From: Desulfarculaceae bacterium
GTDB lineage: Bacteria; Desulfobacterota; Desulfobacteria; Desulfobacterales; Desulfobacteraceae
NCBI GenBank assembly: GCA_021737205.1
Contig: JAIPEK010000026.1
Location: 1-14,677 of the forward strand
Length of the DNA: 14,677 nucleotides
Direction: 5' to 3'
Under the pieces are notes generated by a model that saw only the letters and a list, made by a program, of their open reading frames with translations, was not told the DNA's origin and searched no databases. Numbering within the stretch: position 1 is the first letter of the stretch; every line of letters starts with the position of its first letter. Made by a program: the position numbers and the translations under genes. Below are positions 6,339-14,677 of this stretch, piece by piece.

Positions 6339-6345
6339 ATAAAGA

Positions 6346-9300
6346 ATGATCACAAGGATACTCAACTCAAGACTGCCTGCAATGGTATTGAATCCGGTCA
6401 AGGTATTCGATCTTGCCTATTTCAGGGAAATTTATAAATCCGGGGCACTTCCGGTCCTTGATACCCGGTTTCTTGAAAGGGATGTAATCCTCGAGCGGGT
6501 GGATGCACTTTCAAGAGAGGACCTTCTGTTCGGCCTGCGCATGACGGGAACCGATCCGGAGCTCGTGAGCGAACTTGAAAAACGGCGGATCGAGAACCTG
6601 GATGTGCTGATCATGCCGATTCACGGGCAAAGCGACGTGAATGCGTACACCGTGCCCGGGGAGACGAAACTAGTGCTCGAGGTCACCCACGTGGATATCA
6701 AAGAGAAGATCGAGGCGGTATCCCCGCACGCGGTGATCCTCAAAGGCAACGAAGCCGCAGGCAGTGTATCCAAACTCTCTTCTTTCATTCTCATGCAGTG
6801 GTATCTGAAAAACAGTGATGTGCCCGTGTTCGTCCAGGGCGGCGTGGGCCTGCACACGGCGGCCGGCATGTTTGCCGCCGGCGCCGCCGGCGTGGTCCTG
6901 GACAGCCAGGTTCTGCTCAGTGACGAGGCACCTGTGTCGGATAACTTCAAATCCCTTCTGCGCTCCCTTGACGGAAACGATTCCACCGAAATCACAACCG
7001 GGAACGGCCCGGTTTACCGGGTGTTTGCCAAGCTCGGTACAAAAGTGGTCAAGGATCTCAAGCAAAAAGCCCTGTTCCTGGCAGATGAGTCGGACGGCGA
7101 AGAGAGGCTTTACCGGGAGATTGAAGAGCGGATCGTCTCCCCTTCGGACACGGATGTCCAGTTCGTCCAGTCCCTGTTTTTCCTCGGCCAGGACGGGATT
7201 TTTGCCAAAAACTTTGAAAAACTCGGCTCCGGTCTGAATCAAATGATTTCTTCGTTTTTCAATGCCATCGGCCGAAGCCTTGATGCGGTTGACACGCATG
7301 ACCCGGTCCGGCCGGGCACCGAACTTGCCAAAGAGCACGGGACCGCTTATCCCATTGTCCAGGGTCCGATGGCCAACATCAGCGACAACAGCGAATTTGC
7401 ATCCAGAATACTGGAGAGCGGCGCTCTGCCGTTCATGGCCGTGGGAAGCCTTCCAGAGAATCTGGCCGACCGGATGCTCAAGGATGGTGCCGACAACCTG
7501 GACAACTTCGGTGCGGGCCTTGTGGGCATTGAAGCGTTCAATCCCTGCGTAACAAGCCACATGGAGATGGTCAAAAAATATAAAATTCCGTTCGCCCTTT
7601 TTGCAGGGGGCGTCCCTTCCCAGGTGTCGGAACTGGAAAAGGCGGGTACGAAAACCTATCTTCACACCCCGTCGGTATCCATGTTCGACAATGCAATTAA
7701 GGGCGGTTGTACCCGCTTTATATTCGAAGGAGGAGAAGCGGGCGGGCATGTGGGATTTCTGTCAAGCCTTGTGCTGTGGGAGGCGGCAGTCGAAAAACTG
7801 CTCGAAAATTCAAGTGCGGATCTGTCTGGGCTGACCCTGATTTTTGCCGGAGGTATCTCCACCTGTTTCGCTTCGTTCTTTATTTCCGGGTTTGCCTCGA
7901 AACTTGCTGAAAAAGGAGCGAAAATCGGTATCCAGGTGGGCACGGCCTATTTGTTCACCGAAGAGATCACCGAGACCGAGTGCATCAAAAAACAGTACCA
8001 GGAGATCATCGCCAAGGAGACCGAAACCGTGGTGGTGGGAAAAAGCGTGGGGCTTGCCTCGAGGACCGCGCCCACCGAGTTCGCTCGAATGATGCTGGAC
8101 ACCGAACAGGAGATGATCAAGAACAGGGAAAGCCTGGAAGACCGCAAACGGGCCTTTGAAAAGAAGAACATCGGGTCCCTTTTGATCGGTGCCAAAGGGT
8201 TCCTCCCGGATTTCAGCAATCCGGGAGAGGAAAACTACATCCATTATGAAGGGGATGAGCACAGAAAAATGGGCAACTTCCTTGTGGGCGACAGTCTCGC
8301 ATTTTTCTCGGAAACTGTGAACATCCGTGATATCCATTCCAGGTATTTTGACGGCAAAGCCCGCCTGTTTCGGAATCTCAACATGCTCGAAGTGGCTACC
8401 TCGGAGCGGAACATGATCCATGACGAGATCGCTGTTGTGGGCATGGGATGCACCCTTCCGGATGCCGACACCCCGGAGTCCCTCTGGGAGAACATCATGG
8501 CAAGGAAGTACTCCATAAAAGAGATGCCGGAAGACCGTCTGGACCGATCCCTTTACTTTGACCCGGACAAGAACGCCGAAGACAAAACCTACACCATCCT
8601 GGCCGGAACCGTGAACAATTACAGTTTCGACCACGAGCGGTTCGGCTATACAGCGGAAAAGGCGGCCCGGCTTTCCAGAAGCCAGAAGATGGTCCTGGAA
8701 ACCGCTTACAAAGCAGTGGAAAACGCCGGGTACCTGGGGGAAGACGACCGTCTGGCCTGTGGCGAGCCTGAAAGAACCTCCGTGGTCATTGCCACCTGCC
8801 TTGGTAACGAACTGGGAAATGATCTTCAGCTAAAATATTTCATGCCGGAAATCGTCTCCATGATGGAAAAGACCGACGAGTACAAGGAACTTTCCGAAAC
8901 CGAAAAGCAGGAGGTGAAAGCGGCTCTTCTGGAAGGCCTGGAAGGCGAGAACAAGGGATATGACCCGGTCCACGGGATGCTCCTCAATATTGAAGCCTCC
9001 AGGATTGCACGCCACCTGGGTGTCCGGGGACCTAACTACGTGGTGGATGCGGCCTGTGCATCCTCCTTTGCCGCCTTTGACGCGGCCCGGGGAGAGCTTC
9101 TTTCCGGTGAGTCCGACCGGGTGATCGTGGGCGGTGTGAACACCCATCTGGCCCCTGAATCCTTTATAGGGTTCGCCAAAATGGGGACTCTTTCGGCCAA
9201 TGGTTCGTATCCTTTTGATGAACGGGCGGACGGATTTATCCTGGGAGAAGGCTCGGTGGTGTTCATGCTCAAGCGGGTCAAGGACGCGATCCGGGACAAC

Positions 9301-12300
9301 GACAATATCCTCGGCGTGATCAACTCCATCGGCTCGAGCTCGGACGGAAAGGGAAAGGCCATTGCCGCCCCAAACCCGGCGGGCCAACAGCTCAGCATCA
9401 ACCGGTGTTTCGAGAAAACACTCCGGGATATTCGGCCCGAAGGGATCGGGTTCATCGAGGCCCACGGCACATCCACCATCGTGGGGGACCAGGCAGAGCT
9501 TGATACCCTCAAGAAAAAATATGTCGGGGCTGTCGCAGGGATCAGCTCCATCAAGTCCCAGGTCGGCCATCTTCTGGGCGCGGCAGGTGCCGCCGGGATG
9601 ATCAAGGCGCTTCTGGCAATAAACAAGGGGGTCCTGCCGCCCAACGGCCGGTTTGAAAACCTGGCCCAAAGCCATGACCTTTCCGGGACCGGACTTGAGA
9701 TCATTTGCGAAGGACGTCCGTGGGAGGCTGATGGAAAACCGAGGCAGGCCGGTATCAGTTCCTACGGGTTCGGCGGAATCAACTACCATGTGCTCTTGCA
9801 GCAGATGACAAAAGAGTATGAACCGGTCCCTCGAGAGATTTTCCGGAACACGGAATATGATTTCAACGACGACCGGATCGTGATCGCCGGAATGGGCACC
9901 GTGGTACCGGGAGCGGACAATACCAAGGCGTTCGCCCGGCTTGTGGAATCCGGTGAAAAACAGCTTTCCGAAATTCCCGAAGACCGCTTCTGCAATGAAA
10001 TTTACGCCCGGGAGAAAAAGGACTCCTTTTACCATTTGCCCATGGTCAAGGCGGGCGTGGTCAAGGATTTTAAATTCGACAACCTCAAGTACAAAATGCC
10101 GCCCAAGATGGCGCGGTCCGTGGAAAGGGGCCAGCTTTTCGGACTCAAGGCAGCGGATGAAGCCGTCAATGAATCCGGCCTGTCCAAATACCTCGAGCCG
10201 GGCAACAAAACCGGGGTGATTCTCGGGACCATTGCAGGCGAGCGCCAGAGCAAGAACATCATCCGGGTGAGAAAACACTTTATCGCCAATATCATCAGGG
10301 AATGCACCGGCGTGGACTCGGACAAAAAGGACCGGGTGGCGGACAGTCTCGTCGAACGGATCCGGGAGCGGATGCCGGAAAACAACGGAGACACGACGCC
10401 GGGGCTTCTGTCCAATATCATCTCCGGCCGGATCGCCAACCAGTTCGGGCTCAACGGGGCCAATTACGTGATCGACGCCTCCTGCGCCTCCGCGGCAATG
10501 GCCATCCGGAACGCGGTACGGGACGTGAAGTTCAAGGATCTGGATTTCGCACTTGCCGGCGGAGTGGACACCAATCTCTTCCCGGCGGTTCTCATGGCGT
10601 TCAAGCGGCTCGGGCTCTTGTCCAAAGGGGACTGCAATTTCTTTGATTCCAGGGCGGACGGCTACGTGATGGGAGAGGGGGCGTCCATGCATGTCATCAC
10701 CACGCGCAGGAAAGCGAAAGAGGCAGGCATGGAGATCTTCGGCGAGTTCAACACCATCTCGGTGAAATCCAGCGTGCCGGATCATCTGCTCTCTCCTTCC
10801 GGTCCCACGTTCGTGTCCGCCATCAACGAAGGGTACCGGAAGACCGGTATCCGGAAAAACGAGCTCGCCTACCTGGATCTTTTCGCGTTCTCCAACGTTT
10901 TCGGGGATATGGTGGAAAAGCAGGTGGTGGACGAGTGCTTTGACCATGATCTGTACTGCGGCAACGCAAAACCCCAGTTCGGGTATTTCCGGGCGGCCAA
11001 TCCCTCCATCGCTCTCGCCCGGATGATGCTGATGAACAAAACGAGACGGATTGCGCCCAATCATACGTATGAGTCGGAATACTCCACCATTGACACCAGC
11101 CGGGTGCTCAAAGCCCCGACAACTGTTGTGAATGTTCCAAAGGGAAAGCCGCTGCATCTCGCCTCCAACGTGAACGGGATCGGCGGAAATCACTGCCATA
11201 TCCTGGTGGGCACGCTTCCGGCAGGTCTTGAAAGGGAAAAGGCGGCCGAGGTCGAGGAAAAAGAGGAGACCGAAGTGTTGAGAGACTATTCCTACTCGGC
11301 TGATGACCAGGGGCGGAAACTTCGGATGGTTGCCCTGCTGTCCGGCCAGGGGGCCCAGAGAAGCGGCATGATGAAGGAACTTTTCGACCGGGACGAGCAT
11401 ATCCGGCGGATCATGGAGCAGGGCGACCGGCTGTTTGTCGAGCAGCGCGGCTATTCTCTTCTGGAAATGATGTTCACGGATGATCCGGCGCTGAATCTCA
11501 CCCAGAATACCCAGCCCGCGGTGTTTCTCTCGTCCGCCGCGCTGTTCGACCGGCTGCGGATGGAAGGATTCTCCCCGGACTGCTTTATCGGCCACAGCGT
11601 GGGCGAGTACACCGCGTTGTTCTGCAGCGGTATCCTCTCCTTTGATGACGCCATGCGCCTGATCGTCAAGCGGGCCGATCTGATGAAGGAAGCCGGGGAT
11701 AAAAATCCGGGCAAGATCATGGTGGTGTTTAAAAATGAAAAGGAGACCGAAACCCTGATCAGGGAATCGTTTATCTCCCGGATTTACATCACCAACAAGA
11801 ACAGTGAAAAACAGACCGCCGTATCCGGAGCCGAAGACGAGATCGAAAAGTTCTGCGACTATCTCACGGAGCAGAATGTATTCCACAAGAAGCTGAACCT
11901 GTCAGGCGCGTTTCATACACCGCTTCTACAGGAGGCGTCAGACAAACTGAGGGACTATCTGGACACCGTCCGGCTCAACGAGACCACGTACAAACGGGTG
12001 ATCTCCAATACCACGGCGTCGCCGTACCCGGAACGGGGCGAAGAGGTCAAGGATCTTCTGGCAAAACAGATCGTGTCTCCGGTGGAGTTCATCAAATCCG
12101 TGGAAAACGTCTATGCCAGGGGCCGGACCCATTTTGTGGAGATCGGGCCGTCCAGGCTTCTGGTGAACCTCTTGAAGAATATCAACATCGGGGATTACGG
12201 ATCCGTGGTAACGGTGGATGCCAAAAAAGGGGAGAGAAAATCCCTTGGCGAATGCATGGCGTATCTCAAATCCTGCAATGCCGTGTTTACGCCACAACCG

Positions 12301-14677
12301 GCCGCTGTGCCGGCGGCACCCGCTCCTGCGCCGAAAGAGGCCGAACCCGCAGCCGAAGAGCCGGCATTCACTTCTTCAGAGGATTTTGAATCGTTTAAGG
12401 AAAACAACCAGAGCATGGTCGACAAGCTCATGTACAAGGAGTACCTGAGGCAGAAGCGGGAAGCGGCCATCGAAGCGGTGGAGAAGTTCGATTTTAACAT
12501 TGAAAAGATCGTGATCTCCGGGGTTTCCGTGGGACTTCCGGGCAAGGCCAGGAAAGTGTTTTCCGATGACAATTTTGACGCCATTCTCCAGGGCAGGAAC
12601 TTCATCGAGACCATCTCCCCGGAGGACCAGGCCCGGATCACTGACAAGAATATCACCAAGCTGTACAAACAGCCCGACGGCAGCGCCAGGTTCGTCCAGA
12701 TCACCCGGACCGAGGACGTGATTCATCTGGCCGGACAGCTTGGCTACTTCGACCTCACGGACGAGTACGGGATCAAGGAACACTACGACGTGAGCATGGC
12801 CCTGGGGATCGCCGCAGGGATCGAGGCGCTCAAGGACGCAGGTATCCCGCTGACCATGCAGTACAAGAAGGTGAACAAGGGAACCGGGGTCATACCGGAC
12901 GGGTTTGCGCTTCCGGCCGAGATGCAGGAAGAGACCGGCGTGATCATCACCTCGCTTTTCCCCAACGGAGAGACGTTGATCAGCGAGATGGAAAAGTACT
13001 TTTATGAAAAATTCTTTCTCAAACCCTATGAAGAGTTTGAGAAAATCTACTACTACCTCATGGAGAACGTGAAGGATCTTTCCGTCAAGGAGCAGATTAC
13101 CGACTGGTTTTTCAAATCAAAGGCCCGGAAAAAGGAGGATTTTTCCGAGTACAAGTTCGACCGGAATTTCCTCACCAATGCCTGTCCCTTAGGGTCGGCG
13201 CATCTTGCCCGGATCATCAAGGCCAAAGGGCCCAATACCCTGGTGAGCAGCGCATGCGCCTCCACCACCCAGGCAGTGGGGATCGCGGAAGACTGGATCC
13301 GCGTGGGCCGGTGCAAGCGCGTTCTTGTTGTCGGAGGGGAAAACGCCACCTCCGAGGCCCAGAACCAGTGGATCGGGTCCGGGTTCCTGGCGCTGGGAGC
13401 GGCCACCATCAAAAAGCGGGTGTCGGAAGCGGCCAAGCCGTTTGACGAAGAGCGCAACGGCACCATCCTCGGAAGCGGGGCCGTTGGCATCGTGGTGGAA
13501 AACGAATCCAGCGTCAAAAACCGTGGCATGAACGGTCAGGCAGAGATCCTGGGCACCCACATGGCCAACAGCGGGTTCCACACGTACAACATCGATGTGA
13601 ACCACATGGCCTCGGAGATGAAAAAATTCGTCTCCAAGGTGGAAAAGCACCATGATCTGAAAAAAGAGGATTACGCGGACAAGCTGCTGTTCATGTCCCA
13701 CGAGACATACACCCCGGCCAGGGGCGGCAGCGCGGACGCCGAGGTCAAAGCCCTGGAGACCGCGTTCAGCGATTATCTCAATGATATCTGCATCTCCAAT
13801 ACCAAAGGCTTTACCGGCCACACCCTGGGCGCGGCCATCGAGGATGTGGTGATGGTGAAATCGCTCCAGAAACGGCAGGCCCCTCCCATTGCCAACCTCA
13901 AGAACATCCCGGAGAATTTCAAGCACTTGAGCTTCAGCACTACAGGCAAGATCGACCATGAATACGGGCTGCACCTGGCCGCCGGATTCGGGTCCCACTT
14001 CGCCTTCCTCTTTGTGAAAAGGATCGAGGAGAATGCGTTCGAGAACAACCCGGGCTATGAAAAATGGCTGCAGCGGATTTCCGGTGCGGCCGATCCCAAG
14101 CTGAAAATCATTGACAACACGTTGTGCGTTGTCGCGGATGAAGCACCGAAAAGGGAACGACCGGAAAAACCGTCATACGCACCGGCTCCGGCGGCAAAAC
14201 AGACGGAACCGGCCGAAGAAAAGGCGGTTGACCAAGCCAGGGCGGCAAGCATTGATGAAAAACAGCCTGCCGGCGCCCCGGATGTAACAGGTTCGGTCAA
14301 GCAGATCATCGTCGATCAGACCGGCTACACCACGGACATGCTGGAGGCGGAACTGGACCTGGAGGCGGATCTGGGGATCGACACGGTGAAGCAGGTGGAG
14401 ATTTTCGGGAACGTGGCCACGAAGTTCGGTTTTGAAGTGCCCGAGGATTTGAAGCTGCGGGATTTGAACACCATATCGAAACTGGCTGACTATATCACTT
14501 CGAAAGTGGGTCCGGCACAAGCTGTACCTGCCGGAGAAGCCGGGGAAGCGGAAAGTACGGGTGCGGTGGAAGCTGCCGCGTCAGCCGGGGATATCGCGGA
14601 CTCTGTCAAGCAGATCATTGCTGATCAGACCGGTTACACCACGGACATGCTGGAGGCGGAACTGGATCTTGAGGCGG
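6346..14677 (+). CDS. Pfa-like iterative megasynthase, NPD-NPD-KS-KS-AT-KS-ACP-ACP, open at the right edge
   Basis: One uninterrupted frame of at least 2777 codons runs off the window. In residue order: a degenerate NPD (nitronate-monooxygenase/PfaD-like) barrel, about 10-196; a second NPD barrel, about 335-590, with VQGPM and EGGEAGGH (H468); an unassigned stretch, 590-690; KS1, 695-1152, with DAACASS (C904), EAHGTST (H1040) and KSQVGH (H1075), all catalytic residues intact; KS2, 1178-1623, with DASCASA (C1380) but Phe1513 and Tyr1547 in place of the histidines; a malonyl-type AT, 1662-1946, with GQGAQ, GHSVGEY (S1751) and GAFH (H1857); an Ala/Pro/Glu linker; KS3, 2055-2559, with SSACAST (C2304), HETYT (H2452) and KGFTGH (H2492); a second Ala/Pro linker; ACP1 from 2650; and a near-identical ACP2 starting 103 residues later. 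Known Pfa synthases build long-chain acyl products iteratively and reduce with a separate NPD protein, PfaD; here that role is fused in cis. KR and DH domains are not in view and may follow. The product is not predictable. Confidence 0.93.
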   Translation, partial: MITRILNSRLPAMVLNPVKVFDLAYFREIYKSGALPVLDTRFLERDVILERVDALSREDLLFGLRMTGTDPELVSELEKRRIENLDVLIMPIHGQSDVNAYTVPGETKLVLEVTHVDIKEKIEAVSPHAVILKGNEAAGSVSKLSSFILMQWYLKNSDVPVFVQGGVGLHTAAGMFAAGAAGVVLDSQVLLSDEAPVSDNFKSLLRSLDGNDSTEITTGNGPVYRVFAKLGTKVVKDLKQKALFLADESDGEERLYREIEERIVSPSDTDVQFVQSLFFLGQDGIFAKNFEKLGSGLNQMISSFFNAIGRSLDAVDTHDPVRPGTELAKEHGTAYPIVQGPMANISDNSEFASRILESGALPFMAVGSLPENLADRMLKDGADNLDNFGAGLVGIEAFNPCVTSHMEMVKKYKIPFALFAGGVPSQVSELEKAGTKTYLHTPSVSMFDNAIKGGCTRFIFEGGEAGGHVGFLSSLVLWEAAVEKLLENSSADLSGLTLIFAGGISTCFASFFISGFASKLAEKGAKIGIQVGTAYLFTEEITETECIKKQYQEIIAKETETVVVGKSVGLASRTAPTEFARMMLDTEQEMIKNRESLEDRKRAFEKKNIGSLLIGAKGFLPDFSNPGEENYIHYEGDEHRKMGNFLVGDSLAFFSETVNIRDIHSRYFDGKARLFRNLNMLEVATSERNMIHDEIAVVGMGCTLPDADTPESLWENIMARKYSIKEMPEDRLDRSLYFDPDKNAEDKTYTILAGTVNNYSFDHERFGYTAEKAARLSRSQKMVLETAYKAVENAGYLGEDDRLACGEPERTSVVIATCLGNELGNDLQLKYFMPEIVSMMEKTDEYKELSETEKQEVKAALLEGLEGENKGYDPVHGMLLNIEASRIARHLGVRGPNYVVDAACASSFAAFDAARGELLSGESDRVIVGGVNTHLAPESFIGFAKMGTLSANGSYPFDERADGFILGEGSVVFMLKRVKDAIRDNDNILGVINSIGSSSDGKGKAIAAPNPAGQQLSINRCFEKTLRDIRPEGIGFIEAHGTSTIVGDQAELDTLKKKYVGAVAGISSIKSQVGHLLGAAGAAGMIKALLAINKGVLPPNGRFENLAQSHDLSGTGLEIICEGRPWEADGKPRQAGISSYGFGGINYHVLLQQMTKEYEPVPREIFRNTEYDFNDDRIVIAGMGTVVPGADNTKAFARLVESGEKQLSEIPEDRFCNEIYAREKKDSFYHLPMVKAGVVKDFKFDNLKYKMPPKMARSVERGQLFGLKAADEAVNESGLSKYLEPGNKTGVILGTIAGERQSKNIIRVRKHFIANIIRECTGVDSDKKDRVADSLVERIRERMPENNGDTTPGLLSNIISGRIANQFGLNGANYVIDASCASAAMAIRNAVRDVKFKDLDFALAGGVDTNLFPAVLMAFKRLGLLSKGDCNFFDSRADGYVMGEGASMHVITTRRKAKEAGMEIFGEFNTISVKSSVPDHLLSPSGPTFVSAINEGYRKTGIRKNELAYLDLFAFSNVFGDMVEKQVVDECFDHDLYCGNAKPQFGYFRAANPSIALARMMLMNKTRRIAPNHTYESEYSTIDTSRVLKAPTTVVNVPKGKPLHLASNVNGIGGNHCHILVGTLPAGLEREKAAEVEEKEETEVLRDYSYSADDQGRKLRMVALLSGQGAQRSGMMKELFDRDEHIRRIMEQGDRLFVEQRGYSLLEMMFTDDPALNLTQNTQPAVFLSSAALFDRLRMEGFSPDCFIGHSVGEYTALFCSGILSFDDAMRLIVKRADLMKEAGDKNPGKIMVVFKNEKETETLIRESFISRIYITNKNSEKQTAVSGAEDEIEKFCDYLTEQNVFHKKLNLSGAFHTPLLQEASDKLRDYLDTVRLNETTYKRVISNTTASPYPERGEEVKDLLAKQIVSPVEFIKSVENVYARGRTHFVEIGPSRLLVNLLKNINIGDYGSVVTVDAKKGERKSLGECMAYLKSCNAVFTPQPAAVPAAPAPAPKEAEPAAEEPAFTSSEDFESFKENNQSMVDKLMYKEYLRQKREAAIEAVEKFDFNIEKIVISGVSVGLPGKARKVFSDDNFDAILQGRNFIETISPEDQARITDKNITKLYKQPDGSARFVQITRTEDVIHLAGQLGYFDLTDEYGIKEHYDVSMALGIAAGIEALKDAGIPLTMQYKKVNKGTGVIPDGFALPAEMQEETGVIITSLFPNGETLISEMEKYFYEKFFLKPYEEFEKIYYYLMENVKDLSVKEQITDWFFKSKARKKEDFSEYKFDRNFLTNACPLGSAHLARIIKAKGPNTLVSSACASTTQAVGIAEDWIRVGRCKRVLVVGGENATSEAQNQWIGSGFLALGAATIKKRVSEAAKPFDEERNGTILGSGAVGIVVENESSVKNRGMNGQAEILGTHMANSGFHTYNIDVNHMASEMKKFVSKVEKHHDLKKEDYADKLLFMSHETYTPARGGSADAEVKALETAFSDYLNDICISNTKGFTGHTLGAAIEDVVMVKSLQKRQAPPIANLKNIPENFKHLSFSTTGKIDHEYGLHLAAGFGSHFAFLFVKRIEENAFENNPGYEKWLQRISGAADPKLKIIDNTLCVVADEAPKRERPEKPSYAPAPAAKQTEPAEEKAVDQARAASIDEKQPAGAPDVTGSVKQIIVDQTGYTTDMLEAELDLEADLGIDTVKQVEIFGNVATKFGFEVPEDLKLRDLNTISKLADYITSKVGPAQAVPAGEAGEAESTGAVEAAASAGDIADSVKQIIADQTGYTTDMLEAELDLEA
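14293..14677 (+). repeat. Tandem ACP-coding repeat, period 309 bp (103 residues)
   Basis: The segment starting SVKQIIVDQTGYTTDMLEAE at 14293 recurs at 14602 with one Val-to-Ala change in the visible part; the DNA is also nearly identical. Between them lies an Ala/Glu/Gly-rich linker typical of Pfa ACP arrays, which commonly have several repeats. The second copy is cut by the window edge before its prosthetic-group motif. The high DNA identity implies recent duplication or ongoing homogenisation. Confidence 0.9.

Larger units (their letters stand above)
5828..6345. other. Divergent intergenic region between the sigma-54 activator and the megasynthase
   Basis: This 518-bp region is AT-richer than its flanks and holds no conserved full-length gene. 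It contains, left to right: one arm of a 15-bp inverted repeat in an AACCG/TTCAC-type repeat block (5855-5890), a 34-codon ORF on the minus strand (5883-5987), the second repeat arm (6012-6048), an AT-rich stretch, a TATCATG inverted repeat overlapping a candidate -24/-12 promoter (6170-6198), a GC-rich hairpin (6207-6230) and a CTTG/CAAG repeat block (6288-6320). The density of repeats suggests insertion or decay of a small element as well as regulation. Confidence 0.7.

Noticed and set aside
6670..7749. 359-codon minus-strand frame opposite the NPD region
   Set aside because: Antisense shadow of the NPD domains; no ribosome binding site or known motifs.
8830..11886. 1018-codon open frame on the minus strand
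   Set aside because: It lies wholly opposite the KS1-KS2-AT coding region, whose motifs are unambiguous. The long antisense frame follows from GC-biased codon use; its translation is rich in His, Pro and Gly with no recognisable domain.
1..14677. tRNA, rRNA, CRISPR array, transposase, integrase or attachment site
   Set aside because: No cloverleaf-like sequence, regularly spaced repeat-spacer array or recombinase motif was seen. The only regular repeats are the ACP-coding repeats and the short intergenic repeats listed.

Overview
The window is about 14.7 kb of bacterial DNA with tightly packed genes, GC-rich by eye in the coding regions and visibly AT-richer between genes. Hydrogenase maturation genes, a MEMO-family protein, a sigma-54 activator and a polyunsaturated-fatty-acid-synthase-like (Pfa-like) megasynthase together suggest an anaerobic Desulfobacterota (former Deltaproteobacteria) genome, probably a Desulfobacteraceae-like sulfate reducer. 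The lineage is an inference from gene content and protein style, not a database result.

Layout. 1-2483 (+) is a probable operon: the 3' part of a PLP aminotransferase, hypA, hypB and a MEMO-family gene, with short gaps. 2453-3871 (-) is gltX, whose 3' end overlaps the MEMO gene by 31 bp. 3872-4107 is an intergenic region with a weak promoter candidate and a small GNRA hairpin, leading into the short KH-domain gene khpA (4108-4338, +). 4352-5827 (-) is a sigma-54-dependent activator with an unrecognised N-terminal sensor region. 5828-6345 is an unusually rich 518-bp divergent intergenic region: a 15-bp inverted repeat around a 34-codon ORF, a TATCATG-type inverted repeat, a candidate -24/-12 promoter, a GC-rich hairpin and CTTG/CAAG-type repeats.

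6346 to the end (+, open at the right edge, at least 2777 codons) is the main item of interest: one continuous reading frame for a megasynthase with the order NPD(degenerate)-NPD-KS1-KS2(degenerate)-AT-KS3-ACP-ACP and onwards. It reads like a fusion of parts that are separate proteins in classical PUFA synthases: a PfaD-like flavin enoyl reductase, a PfaC-like KS/chain-length-factor pair, an acyltransferase, and a PfaA-like KS with a tandem ACP array. Two features stand out. The second KS keeps its cysteine but has lost both catalytic histidines. The only complete ACP motif in view has threonine where the phosphopantetheine-bearing serine belongs. The divergently transcribed sigma-54 activator is the obvious candidate regulator. 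The product is unknown; an iteratively built long-chain lipid or lipid-like polyketide is the most economical guess.
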